NCBI GenBank assembly: GCA_945897365.1
Contig: CAMDFD010000001.1
Span: 186,001 to 250,000 of the forward strand
Origin: Bordetella parapertussis
GTDB taxonomy: Bacteria; Pseudomonadota; Gammaproteobacteria; Burkholderiales; Burkholderiaceae_B
Direction: 5' to 3'
DNA length: 64,000 bases
The notes beneath the pieces were generated by a model, which searched no databases, was not told the origin of the DNA, and saw only the letters and a program-made list of their open reading frames with translations. Position 1 is the stretch's first letter. Each line of letters starts with the position of its first letter. A program made the translations under genes and the position numbers. Shown in pieces: positions 36,863-45,357 of the stretch.

Positions 36863-37987
36863 ATGGCAAAACGTGACTTTTATGAAATCCTTGGTGTTGC
36901 TAAAAACGCCTCGGATGATGAGCTGAAAAAAGCCTACCGCAAGCTGGCGATGAAATACCATCCGGATCGCAATCCGGATAGCAAAGAAGCCGAAGAAAAA
37001 TTTAAGCAGGCGAAAGAAGCCTACGAAATTTTGTCTGACAGCAATAAGCGTGCGGCTTACGATCGTTATGGGCACGCGGGTGTCGATCCCAATGCTGCAG
37101 GCATGGGCGGCGCAGGCGGAGCAGGTTTTGGTGATTCTTTTGGCGATATCTTTGGCGAGATTTTCGGTGCGGGACGTCGCGGCGGTGGCGGCGGGCCTCA
37201 GGTCTATCGCGGTGCCGACCTCAAGTACGCCATGGAAATCACCCTTGAGCAGGCGGCCAATGGTTTCGATACCGAAATCAGAGTCCCGAGCTGGGAAAAT
37301 TGCGAGGTCTGCAAGGGCAGTGGTGCCAAACCTGGCACGACCGCCAAGACGTGCCGCACTTGCGGTGGCTCGGGAGCGGTTCGCATGCAGCAAGGCTTTT
37401 TCAGCGTGCAACAAACATGTCCGACATGTCATGGTAGTGGCAAAGAGATTACCGATCCTTGTGTGCCTTGCGATGGTGTCGGACGAACCCGCCGCAACAA
37501 GACCCTACAAGTCAAGATTCCTGCAGGCATTGACGATGGGATGCGCATTCGCTCCTCCGGTAATGGCGAGCCAGGGATCAATGGCGGACCATCGGGTGAC
37601 TTGTTTGTGGAAATCCACATCAAGGAACACAAGATTTTCCAGCGTGAAAATGATGACTTGCATTGCGAACTCACCATTCCTTTTACGAGCGCTGCACTTG
37701 GCGGTGACATTCAGGTGCCGACCCTAAATGGCAAGGCTGAAATCACGATTCCCGAAGGCACACAGTCTGGTAAAACATTCAGACTGCGTGGCAAAGGTAT
37801 CAAGGGAGTTCGGGGCGCGTACCCTGGGGATTTGTACTGCCACGTCGTGGTGGAAACACCCGTCAAGCTGACTGACGCGCAGAAAGCAATCCTACGCCAG
37901 TTTGAGGCTTCGCTTGGTGAGGGTGGCGAGCGTCACTCGCCTCAGAGCAAGTCCTGGACGGATCGCGTCAAAGACTTTTTCTCCTGA
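36863..37987 (+). CDS. dnaJ: Chaperone DnaJ (Hsp40)
   Basis: Type I J-protein, 374 residues. J domain with HPD at 33-35; Gly/Phe-rich region [23 protein letters not shown]; four CxxCxGxG zinc repeats ([32 protein letters not shown]); C-terminal substrate domain. Its stop abuts the M16 peptidase stop codon on the opposite strand (37987/37988). Expression probably depends on read-through of the dnaK hairpin or an internal promoter. Confidence 0.97.
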   Translation: MAKRDFYEILGVAKNASDDELKKAYRKLAMKYHPDRNPDSKEAEEKFKQAKEAYEILSDSNKRAAYDRYGHAGVDPNAAGMGGAGGAGFGDSFGDIFGEIFGAGRRGGGGGPQVYRGADLKYAMEITLEQAANGFDTEIRVPSWENCEVCKGSGAKPGTTAKTCRTCGGSGAVRMQQGFFSVQQTCPTCHGSGKEITDPCVPCDGVGRTRRNKTLQVKIPAGIDDGMRIRSSGNGEPGINGGPSGDLFVEIHIKEHKIFQRENDDLHCELTIPFTSAALGGDIQVPTLNGKAEITIPEGTQSGKTFRLRGKGIKGVRGAYPGDLYCHVVVETPVKLTDAQKAILRQFEASLGEGGERHSPQSKSWTDRVKDFFS

Positions 37988-40738
37988 TTATTTTTTCTTT
38001 TCAAAATCTCCTGCGGCGACGCTACTAAACGCTGCAGGTTTTAGATATTTGCGAACCACCGTATTGACTTGTTCTGCGGTGAGTTTGGCCATTTTTTGAT
38101 CTAGTTCAGCCGCCCAGGCAAAGTTGCGTCCGGTATCGAGATAGTTGATCCATGCGCCTGTTAGGCCACTATCTTGAGCACGCGCGAGCTTACGATAGTT
38201 GAGCAAGGCCTTGATGCCGTCTTGAACTTCAGCCTCGCCAAAACCTTCTTTTATGACGCGCTCAAACTCTTCGCGAATCGCTGCCTCGACTTTGGTTCGA
38301 TTTTCAGGTGAAAAGATCGCATACACACCCCATGATCCCGTAGGTTCAAACGCCGATATATTCAAACGCGTGCGAACGTTATAGGACAGGCCTTCCTTTT
38401 CCCGCACTCGTATCCATAATCTGGAGGTCTCCGAAGTGCCGAGTAAGAAGTTGGCGAGTGACAATGCAGCAAAATCAGGATCGGTGTCCTGCATCTTAAG
38501 CGGCATCGCAGCCGTAAAAAACGCGTTGGCTTTATCAGGTGTCAGCGCTTGCATTTGCACAGGCTTGATGTCGCGATAGGGATTAGGCAGGCGAGTGTAG
38601 GAGGCACCAGCGGCCCATTGATTAAGCGCTTGGGTGAGGGTGCTCTCTATTAAGGCAGGGTCAAAACTACCAACAGCAGCAGCCGAGACCTGCGATGACC
38701 CGTAGAAATTCTTGTGGAAAGTCACGAGCAGGTCACGCTTGAGTTCATTCACAGAGGCGATTGATTCCTCAAAGCTCGGTTGATAGCGAATATCATCTTT
38801 AGACCAAGGGTTGTCATGACGCGAAAGCATCCGTGACGCAATCGAAGTAGGCTCTGTCATTGCGCTTTTCAGCGAGGTCAGCACTTTGCCTTTGTACTCA
38901 TCGACCTCAGCTTGTGGAAAGCTCGCTAGGCGTACAGCGTCCAGCACAAAGCGCACCAGGGGATCAATGTTCGCGCGGGTGGTCGATAAGCTGATATTGA
39001 CGGTCGTACCGGAGCCTGAAACGCTGACTTGACCGCCTAGCGCATCAATTCGGTCCTTGATCTGCTGTCGCGTCAGTTGCGCGGTGCCGCTGAGCAATAA
39101 ATCAGGCGTCGCGATGGAGGCGATGCGCTGTCCTTTCAGGGTCTGCACATCGCCAAACTGAAGCTGAATCACGGTTTGTACGCGTTCGCCTCTGGACTCT
39201 TTGGGCAGGAGAGCCAGACGAAGTGTGCCATTCGAAAGTTTGACTGTTTTGCGCTGCGTGCGTTTGTCGATATTGGTTGGATCCGGATCAAACGCTTCGG
39301 CTTGCTTGAGTTGCGTATCTCCGATGTAGTCTTTGAGTTCGGCAGAGAGGTCAGGCTTGCTGAAAGCAGGGGCGCGTATTGGCTTTTCCGTGGGGATGTA
39401 TTGACCCTCGGTGCGATTTGATTGAGTCAGATACTGAGCCGCGGCTTGTTGCACTTGGGCGAGAGTGACTGCGCGAATGCGATCCCGCGACAGGAACCAG
39501 AGACGCCAATCACCGACGGCGATGGCTTCAGAAAGTCCCGAACTGACTTTTTGCGCATCACTGAACATCTGGTCCCAGGATGTCAGCCACTGGTTGCGCA
39601 CGCGATCGAGTTCTTCTTGTGTAAACGGCTGTTGGGCGATGGATTCGAGAGTGCTAGTCAATGTTTTGAGCGATGCGGCTTGATCCATGCCGGGCTGCAA
39701 GCTCGCACCAAACATCACGGTACCAGGGGCTGTGCGATCCATCGTAAAACCAAAGACACTTGCGGCGTGTTTGGTCGGGACCATGGCCTTGTACAGGCGA
39801 CCAGACGGTGTGTCGGCCAACATCATGCTGGCCAGATCGATCGCAGCAAAGTCTTTGTGGGCTGCAGAAGGGACGTGGTACATCGCCGCGACTAAAGGCG
39901 CGCCTCCCGCGCGTCGTAACAGGACACTGCGCTCACCGTCTTGAACGGGATCCACGGTGTATTCGGGCGGTAGTGTACGAGTAGGGCGTGGGATGTTGCC
40001 AAACGACTTGACGACATCGGCAAGGGCAGTGGAGGTCTCAAACTTGCCGGTCACGATCAACACAGCGTTATCGGGCTGATAATGCGTTTTATAAAAGGCG
40101 CGCAGCTGCGAGATATCAACGTTTTCAACGTCAGAGCGGGCACCAATGGTTGATTTTCCATAGTTGTGCCATTCGTAGGCGATGCTGAGCATTTTTTGCA
40201 ACAAGATACGGAAGGGGTTGTTTTCACCACTCTCCATTTCATTGCGGACAACGGTCATTTCTGTATCCAGATCTTCGCGCTTGATCGTGGCGTTGATCAT
40301 GACATCGGCTTGCCAGTTCAGGTACCAGGCCAAGGTGTCCGGATTGGCCGCGAAGCTCGCGTAATAGTTTGTGCGGTCTACAGTGGTCGTGCCATTGGCT
40401 TGCAGACCGCGCTTGGAAAACTCTCCAAGCGCATTGGTCATTGTCGGCGTACCTTTGAATAGCATGTGCTCTAACAGGTGCGCCATGCCCGTTTCGCCAT
40501 AGTTTTCATGACGCGAACCCACCAGATACGTCATATTGACGGTCGTGGTGGGTTTGGATTCGTCGGGCGCGAGCACAATACGCAAACCATTCGCGTCGAG
40601 CCGGTACTCAGTAATACCTTCGACGCTCGTGACTTTGGTGATCCCTGCGGGAATGGCAGCGGCCATTGATTGACTTCCAATAAAGGCGAAGGCGGCACCG
40701 ATAAAGGTGCGCTTCAGGGCATCAGTGAACAGTGACAT
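37988..40738 (-). CDS. Periplasmic M16 (pitrilysin-type) metallopeptidase
   Basis: A two-lobed zinc peptidase of about 916 residues. Signal peptide near the N terminus (TFIGAAFAFIGSQSMAAA). Active lobe: inverted zinc motif HLLEH at 87-91, with the distal Glu in VVRNE at 167, 76 residues later, the spacing expected for the family. The C-terminal lobe (from about residue 490) lacks HxxEH and probably acts as the clamp partner. ATG 40738 (MSLFTDALKR) follows AGGACT; an upstream GTG-type start would add ten residues. Substrate peptides are unknown. It stands alone on its strand. Confidence 0.92.
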   Translation of the reverse strand: MSLFTDALKRTFIGAAFAFIGSQSMAAAIPAGITKVTSVEGITEYRLDANGLRIVLAPDESKPTTTVNMTYLVGSRHENYGETGMAHLLEHMLFKGTPTMTNALGEFSKRGLQANGTTTVDRTNYYASFAANPDTLAWYLNWQADVMINATIKREDLDTEMTVVRNEMESGENNPFRILLQKMLSIAYEWHNYGKSTIGARSDVENVDISQLRAFYKTHYQPDNAVLIVTGKFETSTALADVVKSFGNIPRPTRTLPPEYTVDPVQDGERSVLLRRAGGAPLVAAMYHVPSAAHKDFAAIDLASMMLADTPSGRLYKAMVPTKHAASVFGFTMDRTAPGTVMFGASLQPGMDQAASLKTLTSTLESIAQQPFTQEELDRVRNQWLTSWDQMFSDAQKVSSGLSEAIAVGDWRLWFLSRDRIRAVTLAQVQQAAAQYLTQSNRTEGQYIPTEKPIRAPAFSKPDLSAELKDYIGDTQLKQAEAFDPDPTNIDKRTQRKTVKLSNGTLRLALLPKESRGERVQTVIQLQFGDVQTLKGQRIASIATPDLLLSGTAQLTRQQIKDRIDALGGQVSVSGSGTTVNISLSTTRANIDPLVRFVLDAVRLASFPQAEVDEYKGKVLTSLKSAMTEPTSIASRMLSRHDNPWSKDDIRYQPSFEESIASVNELKRDLLVTFHKNFYGSSQVSAAAVGSFDPALIESTLTQALNQWAAGASYTRLPNPYRDIKPVQMQALTPDKANAFFTAAMPLKMQDTDPDFAALSLANFLLGTSETSRLWIRVREKEGLSYNVRTRLNISAFEPTGSWGVYAIFSPENRTKVEAAIREEFERVIKEGFGEAEVQDGIKALLNYRKLARAQDSGLTGAWINYLDTGRNFAWAAELDQKMAKLTAEQVNTVVRKYLKPAAFSSVAAGDFEKKK

Positions 40739-40807
40739 GCGAGAGTCCTGAAAGAAACAACGAACCACTTGGAGCGCGGACGGCCGAAATGGTTCAATTT
40801 TGACAGA

Positions 40808-41977
40808 TTACTTGGATAGTAGGCGCATCGCTTGCTCGATGCCGGCGACGGTCACTGGGAACATTTTGTTTTGGACAATATTGCGGATGATTGAGATGGA
40901 CTGACGGTATTGCCAGGAAGCTTGCGGCTCGGGGTTGAGCCAAACCGCCTTGGGCCAGGCATTGACCATGCGCTGCAGCCATTCGGCGCCCGGCTCTTTG
41001 TTGTAATGTTCGACAGAGCCGCCAGGCTGCAAAATTTCATAGGGACTCATGGTGGCATCACCGACAAAAATCAGTCGCCAGTCGGCGTTGAATTTGCGCA
41101 GCACATCCCAAGTTTCAAAGCGTTCCATCTGCCGACGTCGATTGGATTTCCACAGATGCTCGTAGGGGCAATTATGAAAATAGTAAACCTCGAGGTTTCT
41201 AAATTCGCTGCTCGCGGCGGAAAACAACTCCTCGACGCGTGAGATGTGGTCATCCATGCTGCCACCTACATCGAGCAGCATAAGGACTTTGACGTTGTTG
41301 TGTCGCTCGGGGACCATTTTGATGTCGAGATAGCCCGCGTTGCGAGCGGTGCTTGCAATGGTGTCGCCCAAATCGAGTTCGAAATCGGAGCCTTCGCGGG
41401 CAAAGCGTCTTAGGCGCCGCAGAGCAACCTTGAAGTTACGCGTGCCGAGTTCGATTGAGTCGTCATAGTCTTTAAAGTTGCGCTCATCCCAGACCTTGAC
41501 GGCAGAGCGACTGCCGCCCGCGCCTCCGACGCGAATACCCTCGGGGTGCGAGCCGCTATTGCCAAAAGGCGAGGTGCCTCCGGTGCCGATCCATTTGTTG
41601 CCGCCTTGATGACGCCCCTTTTGCTCCTCAAGACGTTCTTTGAACATTTCCATGAGCTTGTCCCAGCCGTGTTTCTCAAGCTCGGCTTTTTGCTCGGGAG
41701 TGAGGCGTTTTTCAAGCTCGGCGACTAACCAGTCGAGCGGGATTTTTTTACCGGCGGGCAGCTTTTGCTCAAGGCTACGGTAGTAGCTGGCAAAAGCTCG
41801 GTCAAAGCGGTCAAACAGCGTTTCGTCCTTGACCAGTGTCGTGCGTGCGAGGTAGTAAAAATCCTCGAGCGTAGGCGGCATGATCGGGCTCGACAGTGCT
41901 TGGAGCAGCGTCAAATACTCCTTGACCGAAACAAGGAGCTTTTGCGAGCGCAGGTGATAAAAGAAGTCAACAAGCAT
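40808..41977 (-). CDS. VWA-domain protein, CoxE-like
   Basis: 389 residues. An N-terminal helical region, then a Gly-rich stretch (KGRHQGGNKWIGTGGTSPFGNSG, about 120-142), and a von Willebrand A domain with the metal-ion site DVGGSMD at 236-242. Such proteins partner MoxR ATPases in metalloenzyme maturation or protein remodelling. The ATG at 41977 overlaps the GNAT gene by 11 bases, and MoxR lies just beyond; so moxR-GNAT-VWA form one coupled operon. The client enzyme is not in the window. Confidence 0.86.
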   Translation of the reverse strand: MLVDFFYHLRSQKLLVSVKEYLTLLQALSSPIMPPTLEDFYYLARTTLVKDETLFDRFDRAFASYYRSLEQKLPAGKKIPLDWLVAELEKRLTPEQKAELEKHGWDKLMEMFKERLEEQKGRHQGGNKWIGTGGTSPFGNSGSHPEGIRVGGAGGSRSAVKVWDERNFKDYDDSIELGTRNFKVALRRLRRFAREGSDFELDLGDTIASTARNAGYLDIKMVPERHNNVKVLMLLDVGGSMDDHISRVEELFSAASSEFRNLEVYYFHNCPYEHLWKSNRRRQMERFETWDVLRKFNADWRLIFVGDATMSPYEILQPGGSVEHYNKEPGAEWLQRMVNAWPKAVWLNPEPQASWQYRQSISIIRNIVQNKMFPVTVAGIEQAMRLLSK

Positions 41978-42584
41978 GGCGATTGAGTTGATAGGTCAAA
42001 TGTGCGCGAATCTCGGGCCACTCGCCCGCGATCACGCTATACATCACAGTGTCTCTGACGGTGCCATCGCGACGCAGTGCATGGTGTCGGATCACGCCGT
42101 CGCGTTTGGCGCCAAGCCGCTCGATCGCACGCTGTGAAGCAAGGTTAAAGTTATCGGTGCGCCAGCCTACCACTGCGGCGCCGAGCGCATCAAAAGCATG
42201 CTCAAGCAAGAGCAGTTTGCAGGCGGTGTTGACATGACTACGCTGGTGACTCTTGGCGTACCAGGTGTAACCGATCTCTAGGCGTGCGACCGCAGTAATG
42301 ATGTCGTGATAGCGCGTGGTGCCAATGATTTCTTGCGTGCCTTCGTGAATCACCACGAACGGCACCATATGCCCCGCTGCATACCCATCGAGTGCAGTCT
42401 GAATATAGCTGGCGGTTTGGTCTGGCTCCGGCACTGAGGTGACGCGAAGCTTCCATAGCTCACCATCACGGGCGGCGCGGGTAAGTGCTTCTGCATGCTC
42501 AAGAGACAGTGGCTCAAGCCGTACGCCGTGTCCTGCCAGTTTGCAGGGCTGTGGTGTTTGAGTAAAGCCTTGGTTCAGCGTCAT
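41967..42584 (-). CDS. GNAT acetyltransferase, RimJ/RimL type
   Basis: 205 residues. N-terminal SLEHAEALTRAARDGELWKLRV; acetyl-CoA fold: EIIGTTRYHDI, LEIGYTWYAKSHQRSHVNTACKLLLLEHAFDALGAAVVGWRTDNFNLASQRAIERLGAKRDGVIRHH. Probably acetylates a protein amino group or a small molecule. It starts immediately at the moxR stop (TAA followed by ATG) and its end overlaps the VWA gene, so it is embedded in a MoxR-VWA operon, which is unusual compared with a simple moxR-VWA pair. Confidence 0.86.
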   Translation of the reverse strand: MTLNQGFTQTPQPCKLAGHGVRLEPLSLEHAEALTRAARDGELWKLRVTSVPEPDQTASYIQTALDGYAAGHMVPFVVIHEGTQEIIGTTRYHDIITAVARLEIGYTWYAKSHQRSHVNTACKLLLLEHAFDALGAAVVGWRTDNFNLASQRAIERLGAKRDGVIRHHALRRDGTVRDTVMYSVIAGEWPEIRAHLTYQLNRHAC

Positions 42585-43472
42585 TTAAGATCCTGACGGG
42601 CGACGCGTGCTGCGGGTCATCGCGGCGAGTCGCTCCAGTAGTTGAAGGTCTTGTTCGTTTTTCAAAAGTGCCCCGGCCATCATCGGGATCGAGGTGGCTG
42701 CATGTGCGTCAATTTGCTCAGCGGTAGCGTCTTCGGCGATCAACAGACGCAACCAGTCTAGAAACTCAGAGGTGGAAGGTTTCTTTTTTAAACCAGGTGC
42801 TTCACGCAGGGCAAAGAACGTATCGAGGGCAGCACGTAAAACATCTGCATGCAGATTAGCGAAATGGACGTCGACGATGCTGCGTAAGGTCTCGCGATCT
42901 GGAAAACGAATGTAATGAAAGAAGCAGCGTCGTAAAAACGCATCAGGCAGATCTTTCTCATTGTTCGAGGTGATGATCACGAGCGGACGATGACGCGCCT
43001 TGATTGTGGAGCGCGTCTCGTAGACGTAAAACTCCATTTGATCGAGTTCGCGCAGCAAATCGTTTGGAAACTCAATGTCCGCCTTATCTATTTCATCAAT
43101 CAGTAGAACAACGGGTTCGGGAGACTCGAAGGCCTGCCAAAGCACACCTTGCATAATGTAATTGCGGATGTCTTTAACTTTTTCATCGCCAAGCTGCGAG
43201 TCCCGCAGGCGAGAGACCGCATCATATTCGTACAGACCTTGATGCGCTTTGGTCGTGGATTTGATGTGCCACTGAAGCAGAGGCCGCCCTAGGGCTTTGG
43301 CGACCTCTTCGGCCAACATGGTTTTGCCGGTGCCTGGCTCGCCCTTGATGAGCAAGGGTCGCTGGAGCGTGAGGGCGGCGTTGACGGCTAGTTTCAGATC
43401 ATCCGTGGCGACATAGCGCTCGGTGCCGTCAAAGCGTGAGGTTTGTGCTGGTGAAGGGTTCTGCGAGGTCAT
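42585..43472 (-). CDS. MoxR-family AAA+ ATPase
   Basis: 295 residues. Walker A GEPGTGKT at 44-51, preceded by RPLLIKGEPG; Walker B VVLLIDEIDKAD; sensor LVIITSNNEKDLPDAFLRRCFF with the Arg finger; C-terminal lid ending KSTTRRPSGS-like. MoxR ATPases act as chaperones for metalloenzyme assembly, together with VWA partners. ATG at 43472. It diverges from the cytochrome c gene. Confidence 0.93.
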   Translation of the reverse strand: MTSQNPSPAQTSRFDGTERYVATDDLKLAVNAALTLQRPLLIKGEPGTGKTMLAEEVAKALGRPLLQWHIKSTTKAHQGLYEYDAVSRLRDSQLGDEKVKDIRNYIMQGVLWQAFESPEPVVLLIDEIDKADIEFPNDLLRELDQMEFYVYETRSTIKARHRPLVIITSNNEKDLPDAFLRRCFFHYIRFPDRETLRSIVDVHFANLHADVLRAALDTFFALREAPGLKKKPSTSEFLDWLRLLIAEDATAEQIDAHAATSIPMMAGALLKNEQDLQLLERLAAMTRSTRRPSGS

Positions 43473-43561
43473 TATTTGCCAAAATGAAAGTGGTCGGGGT
43501 CTGTGGATGTGGGTTTGAAGTCTAATTTTCTCAATTATCGTACAATCTTATAGTTTTGCGG

Positions 43562-43585
43562 CCGGGAGTTGATCCCGGGATTTTT
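43562..43585 (+). terminator. Terminator-like hairpin in the cytochrome c leader
   Basis: CCGGGA, loop GTTGA, TCCCGG, then GATTTTT. It lies between a possible -10 (TACAAT 43541-43546) and the start codon at 43609, so it may attenuate transcription or mark the end of an upstream read-through. Confidence 0.5.
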
Positions 43586-43608
43586 CCCTGCCAGACCAAG
43601 AGTCCATT

Positions 43609-43989
43609 ATGAAGTTTCCGAACAATTTGCTGTCTCTGTTTGTTGGCGCGATGACAACGCGTTCCTCGATCGCCTCTTTGGCGCTCGCAGCTTCCTGTGC
43701 CATGGCGACCCCTGTGCTTGCAGCAGATCCGCCAAAAGGCAACATCGAAGCCGCCAAAGCCAAGGTTTCAATGTGTATCGGCTGTCACGGGATCCCCGGC
43801 TATCGTGCCAGTTTCCCTGAGGTCTACAGAGTGCCCAAGATTGCAGGTCAGAGTGACAAATACATTCAAGTGGCTTTGCGGGCTTATGCCTCTGGAGAGC
43901 GTACCCATCCCTCGATGAATGCGATTTCCAAGAGCCTTTCAGATCAAGACATTGCTGATCTGGCTGCCTACTATGCAAACCTTAAATAA
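43609..43989 (+). CDS. Periplasmic cytochrome c, class I (monoheme)
   Basis: 126 residues. Signal peptide ending ATPVLAADPP. One heme site CIGCH at 56-60, with a candidate axial Met in THPSMNAIS. KIAGQSDKYIQVALRAYASGER fits the half-domain of cytochrome c4/c5-like electron carriers. It precedes a second, similar protein by 12 bases; the pair looks like the two halves of a diheme c4 split into two genes. ATG at 43609 lies after the leader hairpin. Confidence 0.88.
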   Translation: MKFPNNLLSLFVGAMTTRSSIASLALAASCAMATPVLAADPPKGNIEAAKAKVSMCIGCHGIPGYRASFPEVYRVPKIAGQSDKYIQVALRAYASGERTHPSMNAISKSLSDQDIADLAAYYANLK

Positions 43990-44001
43990 TTGGGGGCTGA
44001 C

Positions 44002-44361
44002 ATGAAATACTTCTCGATCGCCCTCGCTGGGGCTGTTCTTATAGGTTCTGCCAGCTTGAGCCATGCTGCGGATTTAGCCGCTGGCAAAGCTGTCTGGGAC
44101 AAGCTTAACTGCGCCTCCTGCCATGGCGCGGACGCTGTCAAGTCCGTTGATCCGTCCTACCCAATTTTGGCGGGTCAGTACGCTGATTTCTTGGTTCATG
44201 CCTTAAAGGCCTATCAGCGCGGTGCCTCTGGCGCTCCTGCCACGGCCAACGTTCGCAAAAATGCCATCATGGGCGCGTTTGCCAAGCAGTTGTCCCCCCA
44301 GGACATCAAAAATGTCTCAGCATGGCTGGCTGCCCAGCCAGGTCCTTTAGTCGTCAAATAG
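44002..44361 (+). CDS. Periplasmic cytochrome c, class I (second of pair)
   Basis: 119 residues from ATG 44002. Signal peptide ending SLSHAADLA; heme motif CASCH at 37-41; axial Met candidate in NAIMGAFAKQLS; PILAGQYADFLVHALKAYQRG mirrors the first gene. Follows it by 12 bases and ends at a hairpin terminator. The pair probably forms a two-heme electron shuttle to a terminal oxidase. Confidence 0.9.
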   Translation: MKYFSIALAGAVLIGSASLSHAADLAAGKAVWDKLNCASCHGADAVKSVDPSYPILAGQYADFLVHALKAYQRGASGAPATANVRKNAIMGAFAKQLSPQDIKNVSAWLAAQPGPLVVK

Positions 44362-44383
44362 TCAGCTTTAGGCGCTCCTGACA

Positions 44384-44413
44384 AAAGGGTCAGTCTTTAC
44401 TGACCCTTTGTTT
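44384..44413. terminator. Bidirectional hairpin between cytochrome c and DUF1841 genes
   Basis: AAAGGGTCAG (44384-44393), loop TCTTTA, CTGACCCTTT (44400-44409), then GTTT on the plus strand and TTTTGT on the minus. It overlaps the last codons of the DUF1841 gene. Confidence 0.8.
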
Positions 44414-44818
44414 AATGAGATCGATGTAGGCATCACTGTCCAAGGTGGTGCCCAAGCGCTGAGACTCCCATACGACTTGACCTAAACACTCCATGATTTC
44501 ATGCGCTGCATGATGCGGATCGGTGCGTGAAGCCAGCCGATCAAAGGCTTGTCTAATCCCTCGCGGATGATCAATGGACAGTTGTTCGGCAATCGCCAAA
44601 TGCATAGAGAGATGCAAAAAAGGATTGGTTTTACCTTCTTCGACGTTGAATTCACGCGTCATCGACTCGGGTTGAACAAGTACTTCGTGGTATTCGGGGT
44701 GCTGTTCGATCCAACTCAAAGCAATGTCTTCCAGAGGGGTCAGAACCTGCTTTGCTTTGTGTTTGGCCCACGTGTCGATGAAAAACTGGCGAACCTGATC
44801 TCGTGAGGGATTGAACAT
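44390..44818 (-). CDS. DUF1841 family protein
   Basis: 142 residues, soluble. Starts MFNPSRDQVRQFFIDTWAKHKAKQVLTPLEDIALSWIEQHPEYH, and contains NPFLHLSMHLAIAEQLSIDHPRGIRQAF and DPHHAAHEIMECLGQVVWESQR, the His-rich signature of DUF1841 (gamma/betaproteobacteria, function unknown). His residues in HLSMHLAI and HHAAHEIMEC could bind metal. ATG at 44818. The last codons sit in a bidirectional terminator. Confidence 0.88.
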   Translation of the reverse strand: MFNPSRDQVRQFFIDTWAKHKAKQVLTPLEDIALSWIEQHPEYHEVLVQPESMTREFNVEEGKTNPFLHLSMHLAIAEQLSIDHPRGIRQAFDRLASRTDPHHAAHEIMECLGQVVWESQRLGTTLDSDAYIDLIKQRVSKD

Positions 44819-44992
44819 AAATTGTGCCTAAAACCTCTGGTGATAAAAGAAATTGTGACTTTTAGCCCCAAACTAGGGCATTCCCTGATGCGTCAGCCGA
44901 GTCCGTGGTGCAGAATCGGATTCATGCAGGTGAGGGGACAAAGCTCTAAAAGGGCATGCCAGCATGAACGGCATTATAAAAAAGAAAAACGC

Positions 44993-45025
44993 ACAACGGC
45001 TGGCACTTAAGGTGTCGGCCGTTGT
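44993..45025 (+). other. Inverted repeat upstream of the symporter operon
   Basis: ACAACGGC (44993-45000) and GCCGTTGT (45018-45025) form a stem of eight pairs, with inner CAC/GTG pairing. No T-run follows immediately. It lies 42 bases before the DUF4212 start, so it may be a leader structure or operator. The rest of 44819-45066 shows nothing else recognisable. Confidence 0.5.
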
Positions 45026-45066
45026 CGCATACGGCTACGCGATCAGCTCTTTTGCTTTTTAAATCT

Positions 45067-45357
45067 ATGAATGCGATGCCCGACACAGGTAAAACACCGC
45101 GATATTGGCGCAATAATTTGTATCTGATCTGCATTTTGCTTGCGATCTGGGCAATTGTCACCTTTGTCCCTGCTTATTACGCCGAGTCTCTGAGTGCGCT
45201 GAGGATCTTTGGCTGGCCTTTTCCTTTTTGGGTGGCTGCCTTTGGCGCACCGACTGCCTTTCTATTGATTGTGGGTGCGTATGCATGGCGCATGGAACGA
45301 GAAGACCAGCGGCGCAGACTGGAACGTGAGCGTGAGGCTCGCTGTGACAAACCCTAA
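45067..45357 (+). CDS. DUF4212 small subunit of sodium/solute symporter
   Basis: 96 residues from ATG 45067 (MNAMPDTGKTPRYW). Two membrane helices: LYLICILLAIWAIVTFVPAYYA and WVAAFGAPTAFLLIVGAYAWRM, followed by a basic tail. Family members accompany VC_2705-type sodium:solute symporters for acetate or similar acids. The downstream large subunit overlaps its last codons by 14 bases. Confidence 0.88.
   Translation: MNAMPDTGKTPRYWRNNLYLICILLAIWAIVTFVPAYYAESLSALRIFGWPFPFWVAAFGAPTAFLLIVGAYAWRMEREDQRRRLEREREARCDKP

Noticed and set aside
36827..37432. 201-codon minus-strand frame inside dnaJ
   Set aside because: Opposes the J domain and zinc repeats of dnaJ; no evidence for expression.
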